Shown here piece by piece: positions 25,453-32,493 of a stretch of 32,493 nucleotides of DNA (positions are counted from its first letter, which is position 1; the number at the start of each line of letters is the position of its first letter). Source of the stretch: CAZIWX01 sp964543125. Lineage in GTDB: Bacteria; Fidelibacterota; UBA8477. Under the pieces are notes generated by a model that saw only the letters and a program-made list of their open reading frames with translations, did no database searches and was not told where the DNA came from. Location: contig CAZIWX010000017.1 in assembly GCA_964543125.1 (NCBI GenBank), forward strand, positions 1-32,493, in the 5' to 3' direction. The translations under genes and the position numbers were made by a program.

Positions 25453-26760
25453 ATGAAACCTGATTCGGAAAGCCGGAAACTGGTCGCGGGAGCCTGTACC
25501 GTTCTCGCAAAAAACGATTTAGGTTCGGCAACTAAACCGGCCCCGCAACTTTACCCCCACCAGTGGAATTGGGATTCCGCTTTTATTGCCATTGGTCTTT
25601 CTCACCTAAATGAAGAGCGAGCGCAAGCAGAGATTAAATCTCTATTGCAGGCCCAGTGGTCCAACGGAATGATCCCCCACATTGTTTTCAACCCGGCCGC
25701 GGTTGATTACCACCCTGGTCCCGCCTATTGGCATACTGCCAACTCTGGCGCTCCGCGCAGCATCAAGACCAGCGGAATCACCCAACCACCTCTCCTCGCC
25801 TATGCTGCCCTTAAGGTCTATCAGAATTCAGCTAACAAAAAAACTGCCGGAAAATTTTTAAGAGATATCTTTCCGGCATTACTGCGTTACTCACGGTTTT
25901 TACTCGATGCCAGGGATCCATTGCGGCAAGGATTGGCGTTCATCTGCCATCCCTGGGAGAGCGGTATGGATAATGCCGTCAATTGGGATATTCCCCTAAA
26001 TAGCTTCAAAATGGATTTCCACCCAAAATTCATGCGGCGTGACAACCGGAAGATTCCTGGAACACAAAGGCCCTCGGATCCCGAGTACACTCGCTATTCT
26101 TACCTGGTACAGCGTTACGCCATGGAAAAATGGAACCAAACGCAAATCCGTTCACTGGGACTTTTTCTCGTCCAGTCGGTTGTGTTTAATGTACTGCACC
26201 TGAAATCTTTGCAAGCGCTCTCTGAAATTTGTGCGATCATCGGAAAAGACCGGTGTGAGATTGATGACCGGATCCAATTCGTCCGGAAGGCCTTTGAAAC
26301 GAGGCTTTGGAATGAAGCTACCGGATGCTACCTCGATATCGATCTGAAGACCGGAAGACCGATCTATACCGAGAACATTAGCCAGTTCATACCCTTGTTC
26401 ACCGGGGTGCCTGGTCACGAGCAGGCTGAGATATTGATATCAAAACTCAGGACGCCCGATTTCTGGCCCGAGCGGGGTTGGGGCCTTTGTACTCAATCCA
26501 CTAACAGTCCTGAATTTGATGCACAAGGTTACTGGCGCGGACCGGTTTGGATCAACATGAACTGGATGATTATCAAAGGATTAGAACGCTTTGGCCGTTC
26601 TGATCTCGCCCAACGATTGGCTCATGAAACGCTTCAGCTCGTGGAACAGAATGGGTTCTATGAATATTTTAATCCGCAAACGGGAGAAGGCTTGGGAAGC
26701 GATTCTTTCTCCTGGACGGCGGCGCTGGTCCTGGATCTGGTCGCAGCCGGATACCAGTGA
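25453..26760 (+). CDS. GH63-type glycoside hydrolase, mannosylglycerate/glucosylglycerate hydrolase-like
   Basis: A cytoplasmic (alpha/alpha)6 enzyme of 435 aa, the usual length of the bacterial mannosylglycerate and glucosylglycerate hydrolases in GH63. Signature blocks are PHQWNWDSAFIAIGLSH, CHPWESGMDNAVNWD with candidate general acid Asp173, YWRGPVWINMNWMIIKGL, and FYEYFNPQTGEGLG with candidate base Glu404 followed by FSWTAALVLDL. The ATG at 25453 is preferred because AAGGA is 6 bp upstream; an ATG at 25435 has AGGAGG 17 bp away, which is too far. It is divergent from lacI across the palindromic operator, so it is likely co-regulated with the locus. The substrate could be an alpha-mannosyl or alpha-glucosyl glycoside; glycerate compounds are only one option. 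Confidence 0.82.
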   Translation: MKPDSESRKLVAGACTVLAKNDLGSATKPAPQLYPHQWNWDSAFIAIGLSHLNEERAQAEIKSLLQAQWSNGMIPHIVFNPAAVDYHPGPAYWHTANSGAPRSIKTSGITQPPLLAYAALKVYQNSANKKTAGKFLRDIFPALLRYSRFLLDARDPLRQGLAFICHPWESGMDNAVNWDIPLNSFKMDFHPKFMRRDNRKIPGTQRPSDPEYTRYSYLVQRYAMEKWNQTQIRSLGLFLVQSVVFNVLHLKSLQALSEICAIIGKDRCEIDDRIQFVRKAFETRLWNEATGCYLDIDLKTGRPIYTENISQFIPLFTGVPGHEQAEILISKLRTPDFWPERGWGLCTQSTNSPEFDAQGYWRGPVWINMNWMIIKGLERFGRSDLAQRLAHETLQLVEQNGFYEYFNPQTGEGLGSDSFSWTAALVLDLVAAGYQ

Positions 26761-26761
26761 G

Positions 26762-27694
26762 CTATTCCTGCTTTTGGACGGTAAAAGGGTCTGTGATCCT
26801 GCCAATAAAATCACCATTCGCAGCATAGTTTTCAAAAGCCATGAAAGTCCAACCGGTTCCACTGGTTTCAATGAACCTCCCGCTGTAGAGCGTTCCGCTT
26901 TTATCTCTGAACAGCCAGGGATCATCCTGCGTGCTGAAGGGACCCAAGGGCGTTTCGCCCAAATAACACGCCGTTCCGGTAACTGGTGGCTTTCCGGTCC
27001 GATTGAGAAAATTCCTGGAATGTGAAAATTGATCCGTGCTAAAGATGAGATAGCTGTGCGAATTCACTTCGATGAGCTGTGGGACTTCCAACTGACCAAA
27101 ACAACCTGGTTCTGTTACCGGCGCTTGCACGCTCCAGTTCAAAATATCTTCCGAGATAGCATGTGCTATAACCCCGCGTCCATCGGTAGCCCCCTTTTTG
27201 ACACGAGCTGTAATAAAGGCATGGAAAAGCCCATCTTTTTCGAATACCCAAGGGTCCCGCCAGGCTTGATCATGCCAGGTATCCGGATCAAGAAGTTCGT
27301 ACCATCCGGGGTCAGCTTCCAGCACTGGATTACCTGCATATTTCTTCCAGTGTAACAGATCCTCGGAGACTGCCACGCCAATGCGCTGTACAAGACCATT
27401 TTCCGCCTGGTTGACCCCCGTGTAGAACAAGTACCAATTCTCGTTTTTTCGGATGGTGCAGCCTGTCCAGGTGGCTAGATCGTCCCATTCTCCGGTTCTG
27501 CCTGGTCCAATAGCTTCAGGAAGTATGGTCCAGTTTACCAGGTCGGTCGAACAAGCATGTCCGATACTGGCGTTATGGTGCCGGAGTCGTTCATCACCAA
27601 GCGACTTGGGGGCTTGCAGGTAGAATATATGATGATTATTACCTTTCCGGCAGAGCCAAAAATCCCAGACCCATTTATCTTTCAGGTCAAGCAT
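26762..27694 (-). CDS. Five-bladed beta-propeller glycoside hydrolase (GH32/GH43/GH68-like)
   Basis: A 310-aa protein without signal peptide. Blade signatures of clan GH-F/GH-J-type propellers are visible: DKWVWDFWLCRKGNNHHIFY with a possible nucleophile Asp11, SIGHACSTDLVNWTIL, WDDLATWTGC, AWRDPWVF with the RDP motif that holds the transition-state Asp in GH32/68, and FGQLEVPQLIEV with a possible acid/base Glu. This combination (RDP plus a late Glu) is closer to GH32/GH68-like enzymes than to GH130. The ribosome site GGAGG is 5 bp from the ATG. It meets the GH63-type gene tail to tail with one base between the stops. The sugar it acts on is not clear; fructosides and arabinosides are family precedents. 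Confidence 0.7.
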   Translation of the reverse strand: MLDLKDKWVWDFWLCRKGNNHHIFYLQAPKSLGDERLRHHNASIGHACSTDLVNWTILPEAIGPGRTGEWDDLATWTGCTIRKNENWYLFYTGVNQAENGLVQRIGVAVSEDLLHWKKYAGNPVLEADPGWYELLDPDTWHDQAWRDPWVFEKDGLFHAFITARVKKGATDGRGVIAHAISEDILNWSVQAPVTEPGCFGQLEVPQLIEVNSHSYLIFSTDQFSHSRNFLNRTGKPPVTGTACYLGETPLGPFSTQDDPWLFRDKSGTLYSGRFIETSGTGWTFMAFENYAANGDFIGRITDPFTVQKQE

Positions 27695-27802
27695 CTGTTC
27701 CTCCGGGTAAAGAATGCGGTTTGATGCAATTTTTTCTCTCCTGAAAAAGCGGTGCCAGTTTCCGGTAGATCGATTTCAAATTGGATCCACGCTCGGGTAA
27801 TT

Positions 27803-27814
27803 TGACCGCGGTCA
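27803..27814. promoter_or_regulatory. Perfect 12-bp palindrome upstream of the propeller hydrolase
   Basis: TGACCGCGGTCA is a perfect inverted repeat 109 bp before the propeller gene start, in a 176-bp gap otherwise without recognisable content. It does not match the lacI operator sequence, so if it is an operator a different regulator is implied. Confidence 0.35.
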
Positions 27815-27870
27815 GGCAGGAGCCGCTACCAGTAATTTATAAAAAAATATCTGAAGAGATTAATAGCTTT

Positions 27871-28806
27871 TCAGCGAAAAAAAATACGGGTACCAAGATA
27901 GAAACCATAAGAGGGTCCCCTCATCACATGGTTCGTTTCCAATAGTTTAATCTGAAAGGCCGATTGCAACATACAAAACATCCGCCAACTGGAAAAATAC
28001 CACCAGGTAGAGCGTAAACCCGGTGCTAAATACAGATGTAGTCCTTCGGTATTTGATAACGGGGTACGGTCTAAATAATCCTCTCCTTTCCACCATCCCT
28101 TAAAACCAAGATAAGGATAATAACGGTCTCCGACTCCCAGGCGGGCCAAGATATAGGAGAGTGTAAAATTTACTTTTTTACCGGGCGAAAATGCCGCATG
28201 GGCAAGCGGGAACGTCGTAGTAAAATGGCCGTGAATGCGAAAATATTTCTGTGTGTCAGTATGGAAAATAAAGCCAAGTGTCATGTCGGTAGAACCTGTG
28301 CCAGGTTGAAAAAAAGGCGCTAAAACTACTCCGTCGCTGTTACTGATATTCGTGATAGCGGACGGTAGTTTCAGTTTGCCAACCAAACTTACCAGCATAT
28401 TCAACAGCCGCTTCCGGCCCAGGAAATGGTATTTTTTATATATCCCAAATTGATATTTCGCCACCAGGCGCAGATCACCTTTTTCGCGGTAGCTGATATT
28501 TTGAACTTGGTGGCCTTCTCTCGAAAAACGAATTTTCCGGTTGATTATGGGAACTTCTATTCCGAACCCAAAAATTTTTCCGGGATACATCGCAATCATC
28601 GTAGTTGTAAATACATTCTGCTCAAAATAATGGGAGGCCTGACCGGTCTCGTCTAAATCCAGAAACATTTCAGAAGGTTCATAAGCAAGGAATAACCCGG
28701 AGTAACTGCCGGTGGCCTCCGTATGAGCCACTTGGGAAAAAGCTATTGGACTGGTTAGAAATAATGCGTAAATCAGCGTGAATAAAATTCTCATAACGTG
28801 CGTCAT
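27871..28806 (-). CDS. Predicted outer-membrane beta-barrel protein in cytochrome cluster
   Basis: A signal peptide (MTHVMRILFTLIYALFLTSP onward, cleavage near FSQ) precedes about 285 residues made of alternating aromatic beta strands (GIEVPIINRKIRFS, LRLVAKYQFGIYKKYHFLG, TDMTLGFIFHTD, FRIHGHFTTTFPLAH). It ends in GFYLGTRIFFR, as many outer-membrane barrels end in an aromatic strand. There are no haem motifs. Its pattern recalls the small transporter-like barrels of the MetA-pathway/SphA kind, but the family is not certain. It follows the 1-haem lipoprotein gene by 8 bp and is therefore in one transcription unit with three cytochromes. That setting would suit a porin that helps electrons or metals cross the outer membrane. 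Confidence 0.6.
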   Translation of the reverse strand: MTHVMRILFTLIYALFLTSPIAFSQVAHTEATGSYSGLFLAYEPSEMFLDLDETGQASHYFEQNVFTTTMIAMYPGKIFGFGIEVPIINRKIRFSREGHQVQNISYREKGDLRLVAKYQFGIYKKYHFLGRKRLLNMLVSLVGKLKLPSAITNISNSDGVVLAPFFQPGTGSTDMTLGFIFHTDTQKYFRIHGHFTTTFPLAHAAFSPGKKVNFTLSYILARLGVGDRYYPYLGFKGWWKGEDYLDRTPLSNTEGLHLYLAPGLRSTWWYFSSWRMFCMLQSAFQIKLLETNHVMRGPSYGFYLGTRIFFR

Positions 28807-28814
28807 GAATAGAA

Positions 28815-29303
28815 TTACAACGCGGGCATAAAAGTCTGAATATATTGTGTTAGCGCTGAAATTTCATCGGGAAGCAGTGTTTTTCCCCAGGGCGGCATGT
28901 ATTGTGACTTTCCGACAGCCGTGCCACCCGCCTCAATGGCTTTTTTGATTTCGTCCACTTTAAGCTTCCGGACTGCACTGGAATCCGTAAAATTAAAGGG
29001 TCGTATCCCAAATGAGTTTTGCAGATTAAAAGAGTTAAAACCATTGCCATCGCCATTTTCACCATGACAAACGGCACAATAATGATCGTAAATGAGTTTG
29101 CCCCGGTATTGTTGCCGGGATAAATGGTAACTCGCGTAAGGATTCCTATACATGTCCTTAAAAATAATTTTATCAGCCTGAACCGCGCTGGAGTCGGCAG
29201 CTCCTTTTCCACTGAAAGCAGAATTACCCTTACAACTTGACAGAGTAAAAACCAGTCCCAAAACCAGTGTGGAACCAAAGATAGTTTTAAAGCTGAACCT
29301 CAT
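28815..29303 (-). CDS. Monohaem cytochrome c lipoprotein
   Basis: The N-terminal signal MRFSFKTIFGSTLVLGLVFT ends in lipobox LSSC, so the 162-aa protein is lipid-anchored. One haem site, CAVCHGENGDGNG (about 75-87), opens a class-I cytochrome c domain. The distal ligand Met is likely in SQYMPPWGKTL, and the closing helix is DEISALTQYIQTF. This is the layout of small soluble-type donors such as the cytochrome c subunits in quinol-oxidising complexes. Its ATG overlaps the stop of the 8-haem gene by 4 bp, so the two are translationally coupled. It likely passes electrons between the multihaem proteins of this operon. Confidence 0.9.
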   Translation of the reverse strand: MRFSFKTIFGSTLVLGLVFTLSSCKGNSAFSGKGAADSSAVQADKIIFKDMYRNPYASYHLSRQQYRGKLIYDHYCAVCHGENGDGNGFNSFNLQNSFGIRPFNFTDSSAVRKLKVDEIKKAIEAGGTAVGKSQYMPPWGKTLLPDEISALTQYIQTFMPAL

Positions 29304-31246
29304 CGCCGGTCCTCATTGTTTATACTCATCAAATATGCCGTAATCGCCAATGCTTCCTCATTACTTAAATCGTAATTCGGTTCCAAAACACCCGGGACAA
29401 TTTTTTGGGGATTTTTCAGCCACTGGTAAATCCATTCCGCCTGCAATTTATCGCCGGCCAGTGTTCCTGTTGTAAAACTTGGGCCAACATATCCTCCTTT
29501 ATCGTCAAGGATATGACACGCCAGGCACCCTTTCCCCGCAACAAGCCGTTTTCCCTGCCGTGCTAATTGCGGAGAAAATCGTTTCTCCGGATGACGGGGT
29601 ATCCAACTGCTCGTATAGTTACTCATGATATAATCGGTAATAATATTCGCTTCGCGGGGGGTGAAATTAAAATTTGGCATCCTTTCCACTAAAATGGGGC
29701 GAAGGGAATAGGGAATCATCAAATAATTATATAGCCATTCTCGCGATACCCGGTTGCCTTCAATGGAAAGATCATAAGCCAGATTGAATCCCCGGCCATT
29801 AATACGATGACAGGAGAAACATTGAAATTTCTCCACCAACCGGCCGTACTCTCCTTGTGGCTGGTAAAGGGCTGTATCCGGAAAAGCCATAAAAAGTGGT
29901 GAAGCTATTTTTTTATTATTAAAGCTTAACAACAGCAGTGTGAGATTATAAATATCTGAATTATCTAAATTGAAAAGGGGCATTTTTTGGGGGTGATCTA
30001 CCGTGGTATAAGCTTTAGGATTTTTAATTTTTTCAAAAATATAGGATGCTCTCGTGCGCGGGATGGAACTGTTACCAAAGTTGAACGCTTCCAGTGGCTT
30101 GTCGCCTATAAGGGTCAAGCGGGGGCCAAGACGCATCCATTTAATATCATTTTTTAGCAAATGACAGTTAGCGCAACGCAGTTCCTTGTAAATTTTCCGC
30201 CCCTGCTCTAGGGTTGTTGAATCGTTTTTAGCTTCCAAACTGTCTGTATCAAAAATATCCATCAAATCATAATCGGTGTATTCGTCGATCAAATAATCCA
30301 CTACATCGGCTATTTGTTGATCTGAAAAATTAAATTTTGGCATTGTGGAAGCTGGCTCAAAACGGTTTGGCGCTTTAATTTTAGCAAATAAAAATTTCCG
30401 GTTGGTTTTATTACCGAGCCGGCCTAAATCCGGCCCAAGCAACCCGCCCCGGCCGTTGAAAGCATGACAACTGATACACCGAGCATGCCGCAGAATGTTC
30501 TTCCCCTCCTCAGGGTCTCCTTCCGGAGGTTCCGGATCGTTTTCCAATTGTTCGTCTTTAAAGGTCATCAAATAAGCCGCAACCGCATCCGCATAATCAT
30601 CGTTCAGGTAAAAATTAGGCATCTTAGCGTTAGCCATCATCTCCGATGGATTTTTTAACCAATAGCGTAACCATTTCCTGTTGATGCGACTGCCGATACC
30701 GTTTAAAGCAGGGCCGTGACGAGCTGGAGACAGGTCTTTAACAAAGTGACAACCAGTACACTGTAAATCAGTGAATAATTTTTGACCATGGTTGAGCTGC
30801 CTGGCACCGGGAAGTCGCTGGCTGCGCGGATGACACTGATAGCAGGTGGTTTGCACCATTTCCGCTTTTAACATATTTTTATGGGCACTGCTTTTTATAA
30901 CGGTTGCTCCATTACCCTGATGACAGATGGTGCAGCCGATTTTCTGCCAGTCGTGCTTTTTTAACAATCCGCCAGGGTGAGTTTTGAACGGCTGGGGAGC
31001 ATTGGCCATACTTGGATTAGCCACGCCTGCATGGCATGAAATGCAACGGTCATTCACCTGCAGCAGGTCATAACTGATTGATTTTTCTTTAATTTCAATC
31101 GGTTTACCCGCCTTAATATTTTTTTGTTCAAGCAGTTTATTGTATTGTTTTTGATAATTTTTCCAAGCCTGCGAACATCCGTTCAGGAAAATTACGCCGA
31201 CGATGATCAACAAACCGCCAAAAAAGTAATTCCGGTACCTTCCCAT
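29300..31246 (-). CDS. Octahaem cytochrome c lipoprotein: three-haem head plus five monohaem domains
   Basis: The start at 31246 (one base after the previous stop, with GAGGAA just before) gives MGRYRNYFFGGLLIIVGVIF and lipobox LNGC, a lipoprotein of 648 aa. Haem cysteines start at about 68, 105 and 135 in a histidine-rich head, and at about 163, 257, 358, 476 and 574 in five class-I cytochrome c domains of about 95-120 residues. Distal ligands are seen as MPNF, MPKF, MPLF and MPNF in the first four; the fifth domain has LEPNY at that place and lacks Met. A longer reading from 31273 would overlap the upstream gene. The protein looks like a string of electron carriers spanning the periplasm. 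Only cytochromes, no reductase or oxidase subunit, are visible nearby. Confidence 0.85.
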   Translation of the reverse strand: MGRYRNYFFGGLLIIVGVIFLNGCSQAWKNYQKQYNKLLEQKNIKAGKPIEIKEKSISYDLLQVNDRCISCHAGVANPSMANAPQPFKTHPGGLLKKHDWQKIGCTICHQGNGATVIKSSAHKNMLKAEMVQTTCYQCHPRSQRLPGARQLNHGQKLFTDLQCTGCHFVKDLSPARHGPALNGIGSRINRKWLRYWLKNPSEMMANAKMPNFYLNDDYADAVAAYLMTFKDEQLENDPEPPEGDPEEGKNILRHARCISCHAFNGRGGLLGPDLGRLGNKTNRKFLFAKIKAPNRFEPASTMPKFNFSDQQIADVVDYLIDEYTDYDLMDIFDTDSLEAKNDSTTLEQGRKIYKELRCANCHLLKNDIKWMRLGPRLTLIGDKPLEAFNFGNSSIPRTRASYIFEKIKNPKAYTTVDHPQKMPLFNLDNSDIYNLTLLLLSFNNKKIASPLFMAFPDTALYQPQGEYGRLVEKFQCFSCHRINGRGFNLAYDLSIEGNRVSREWLYNYLMIPYSLRPILVERMPNFNFTPREANIITDYIMSNYTSSWIPRHPEKRFSPQLARQGKRLVAGKGCLACHILDDKGGYVGPSFTTGTLAGDKLQAEWIYQWLKNPQKIVPGVLEPNYDLSNEEALAITAYLMSINNEDRR

Positions 31247-31247
31247 G

Positions 31248-32447
31248 TTATTCCTCTTCGAGTTCCTTTTCACGTACGGAAAGAATAAAGGTCAACAGGT
31301 CTTTCAGCTCTTCCCCGTTGAAGCGTGGGAAGGGGATGTTTTGCAGCTTCATTTGTTCCAGCATATTGATATTATGATTCCACATGGCAGAAGAGATGTT
31401 GATCATTTCGTCCAAGCCTCTCACCGTTGCCAGGTTGGGACCGATCCGCCTCTCTGTCAGTTGCAGGGAATGACACTTATTACATTGTTTTTCCTGAAAT
31501 AAGATTTCACCTTCCTTAGGATCACCGGTCGGTGTGCGGAAACCCAGGAAGTAAAGGTAAGCCATTATATCCGCCAGATCAGTGCCGGCGAGATTCGGCA
31601 GAGGGATTGAATTCTTTTCCATTTTGCGCCACATACCGGGAGTATGGTTCCACATCATGGACATAATTTCCACGGCACTACGATGAAAATTGATCTGGCT
31701 AAAATCAGGTGCAAGCGTGCCCCCCCGGCCACTGACTGAATGGCAACGAAGGCACTGTTTTTCTTTGATCAACCGCTTTCCTTTGTGGTAATCGCCGGGG
31801 ACTGCGGCCAGCGCCTCCAGGTTCCGGGTTGAATTTCCCTCGCGTAAAAATGCAAAAAGATCCATCATTTCACCACCTGAGAAGGTGGGGATTTGCGTTC
31901 CCTGCGAACGGATGTTTGCCAGCATTCGCCCGCTATGGTTCCACATCGCCTGTCCCAACTGCAATGGCGAGGCAAATGGCTTTGCCAACAAATCCGGGGC
32001 GCTTATTTTCTTGCTTTTAGCGGGAGAATGGCAGTTGACACACCCTTTGGTTTGATAGATGCGGGCGCCATTATCCACGGAACCCGGTGTGCCAAAATAA
32101 TCCAGATAGTAAATAAATGACAGAATCGCCGCCATTTCGGTGGGTTCCAATTGAGGGATGGAACGGCCGCGTTCTGAGGCCTGGACCATTTCATTGGAAT
32201 GGTTCCACATGGCCGCTACAATGTCCACCGCTCCCTTTTTAGCTAAGGCACGCCCGAGGTCCGAACCGATCTTTCCGCCAAAACCATAGACCGCATGGCA
32301 ACGAATGCAGCCTTTTGAATGAAAAAGTTTTTGCCCCCCCAAGGGATTATAAACGGGTTGCTCTTCTTGCGCAAACAGCGGGTTGTACCCGCCATTACAA
32401 ACAAAGACGGCCAGGGTTAAAGCAATTAGAATTCGGCTAAAATCCAT
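31248..32447 (-). CDS. Tetrahaem cytochrome c with four MWNHxxxM repeats
   Basis: A signal peptide (about 1-26, ending LFAQ) leads into four tandem monohaem domains in 399 aa. Haem sites are CIRCH (47), CVNCH (136), CLRCH (232) and CNKCH (322). In every domain the sequence MWNHxxxM follows 32-40 residues after the haem site, at 80, 168, 265 and 355, followed by an IPxx segment and an acidic helix. The strict fourfold repetition of Trp, Asn, His and Met suggests that one of these Met or His residues is the distal haem ligand in each domain. It is the first complete gene of the cytochrome operon in this window and should be periplasmic. The redox partner is unknown. Confidence 0.87.
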   Translation of the reverse strand: MDFSRILIALTLAVFVCNGGYNPLFAQEEQPVYNPLGGQKLFHSKGCIRCHAVYGFGGKIGSDLGRALAKKGAVDIVAAMWNHSNEMVQASERGRSIPQLEPTEMAAILSFIYYLDYFGTPGSVDNGARIYQTKGCVNCHSPAKSKKISAPDLLAKPFASPLQLGQAMWNHSGRMLANIRSQGTQIPTFSGGEMMDLFAFLREGNSTRNLEALAAVPGDYHKGKRLIKEKQCLRCHSVSGRGGTLAPDFSQINFHRSAVEIMSMMWNHTPGMWRKMEKNSIPLPNLAGTDLADIMAYLYFLGFRTPTGDPKEGEILFQEKQCNKCHSLQLTERRIGPNLATVRGLDEMINISSAMWNHNINMLEQMKLQNIPFPRFNGEELKDLLTFILSVREKELEEE

Positions 32448-32493
32448 TTGTCTTGCTCCCGGTCGCTATATTTATGCAAGCCCCAATAAACAT
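32426..32493 (-). CDS. Possible C-terminal end of an upstream gene (partial)
   Basis: An open frame enters from the right edge and reads VYWGLHKYSDREQDKWILAE, then F and a stop at 32426, overlapping the tetrahaem gene start by 22 bp. The composition (aromatic end followed by a charged tail) would suit the end of a membrane subunit such as a cytochrome b or NrfD-like protein, but 21 residues are too few to say. Another frame is also open up to 32437. Confidence 0.35.
   Translation of the reverse strand, partial: VYWGLHKYSDREQDKWILAEF

Noticed and set aside
26762..27694. Propeller hydrolase considered as a second GH130
   Set aside because: It lacks the EDPR block and GH130 phosphate-pocket pattern, and has an RDP motif and later Glu closer to GH32/GH68-like enzymes.

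Overview
The window looks like a chromosomal segment from an uncultured bacterium of the FCB superphylum (Calditrichota / KSB1 / Fidelibacterota-like; the phylum cannot be fixed from this sequence). The evidence is C-terminal FlgD-like sorting domains of the NPFNPTT type on secreted proteins, a PorV/PorQ-type outer-membrane protein, a TonB receptor with a carboxypeptidase-regulatory N-domain, and many multihaem c-type cytochromes.

Layout. (1) 1-1573: two convergent genes, each showing eight CxxCH haem sites; the left one is cut by the window edge. (2) 1821-2782: a GNAT acetyltransferase, a tRNA-Met(CAT) and, 5 bp after the tRNA, a broken GIY-YIG gene joined to a second protein remnant. (3) 2813-25355, all on the minus strand: about 22.5 kb of closely spaced genes for carbohydrate recognition, uptake and breakdown. 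In transcription order they are lacI, a GH-A clan hydrolase, a secreted tandem carbohydrate-binding protein, a TonB receptor, a 1072-aa secreted surface protein, a PpiC/SurA-like lipoprotein, a PorV-like barrel, an ABC binding lipoprotein, two ABC permeases, a GH130 phosphorylase, an (alpha/alpha)6 lipoprotein, and a large secreted protein with LamG and sorting domains. (4) 25378-27694: a perfect 18-bp LacI-type palindrome between lacI and a divergent GH63-type hydrolase, which meets a five-bladed beta-propeller glycosidase tail to tail. (5) 27871-32493, minus strand: a second electron-transfer locus with a predicted outer-membrane barrel, a 1-haem lipoprotein, an 8-haem lipoprotein and a 4-haem periplasmic protein with a fourfold MWNH repeat. 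The end of another gene may enter from the right edge.

How it may work together (inference). The large locus resembles a polysaccharide-utilisation locus without SusD. Glycan would be bound at the surface by the sorted CBM and LamG proteins and cross the outer membrane through the TonB receptor, probably with the 1072-aa protein as partner. It would then be captured by the periplasmic ABC binding protein, imported, and split by GH130 (phosphorolysis), the GH-A enzyme and the GH63-type enzyme. The enzyme set points to mannose-containing oligosaccharides or mannosyl/glucosyl glycosides, but the substrate is not proven. No ABC ATPase is encoded here. The locus also carries its own PorV-like and PpiC-like proteins, which suggests dedicated export or folding helpers.
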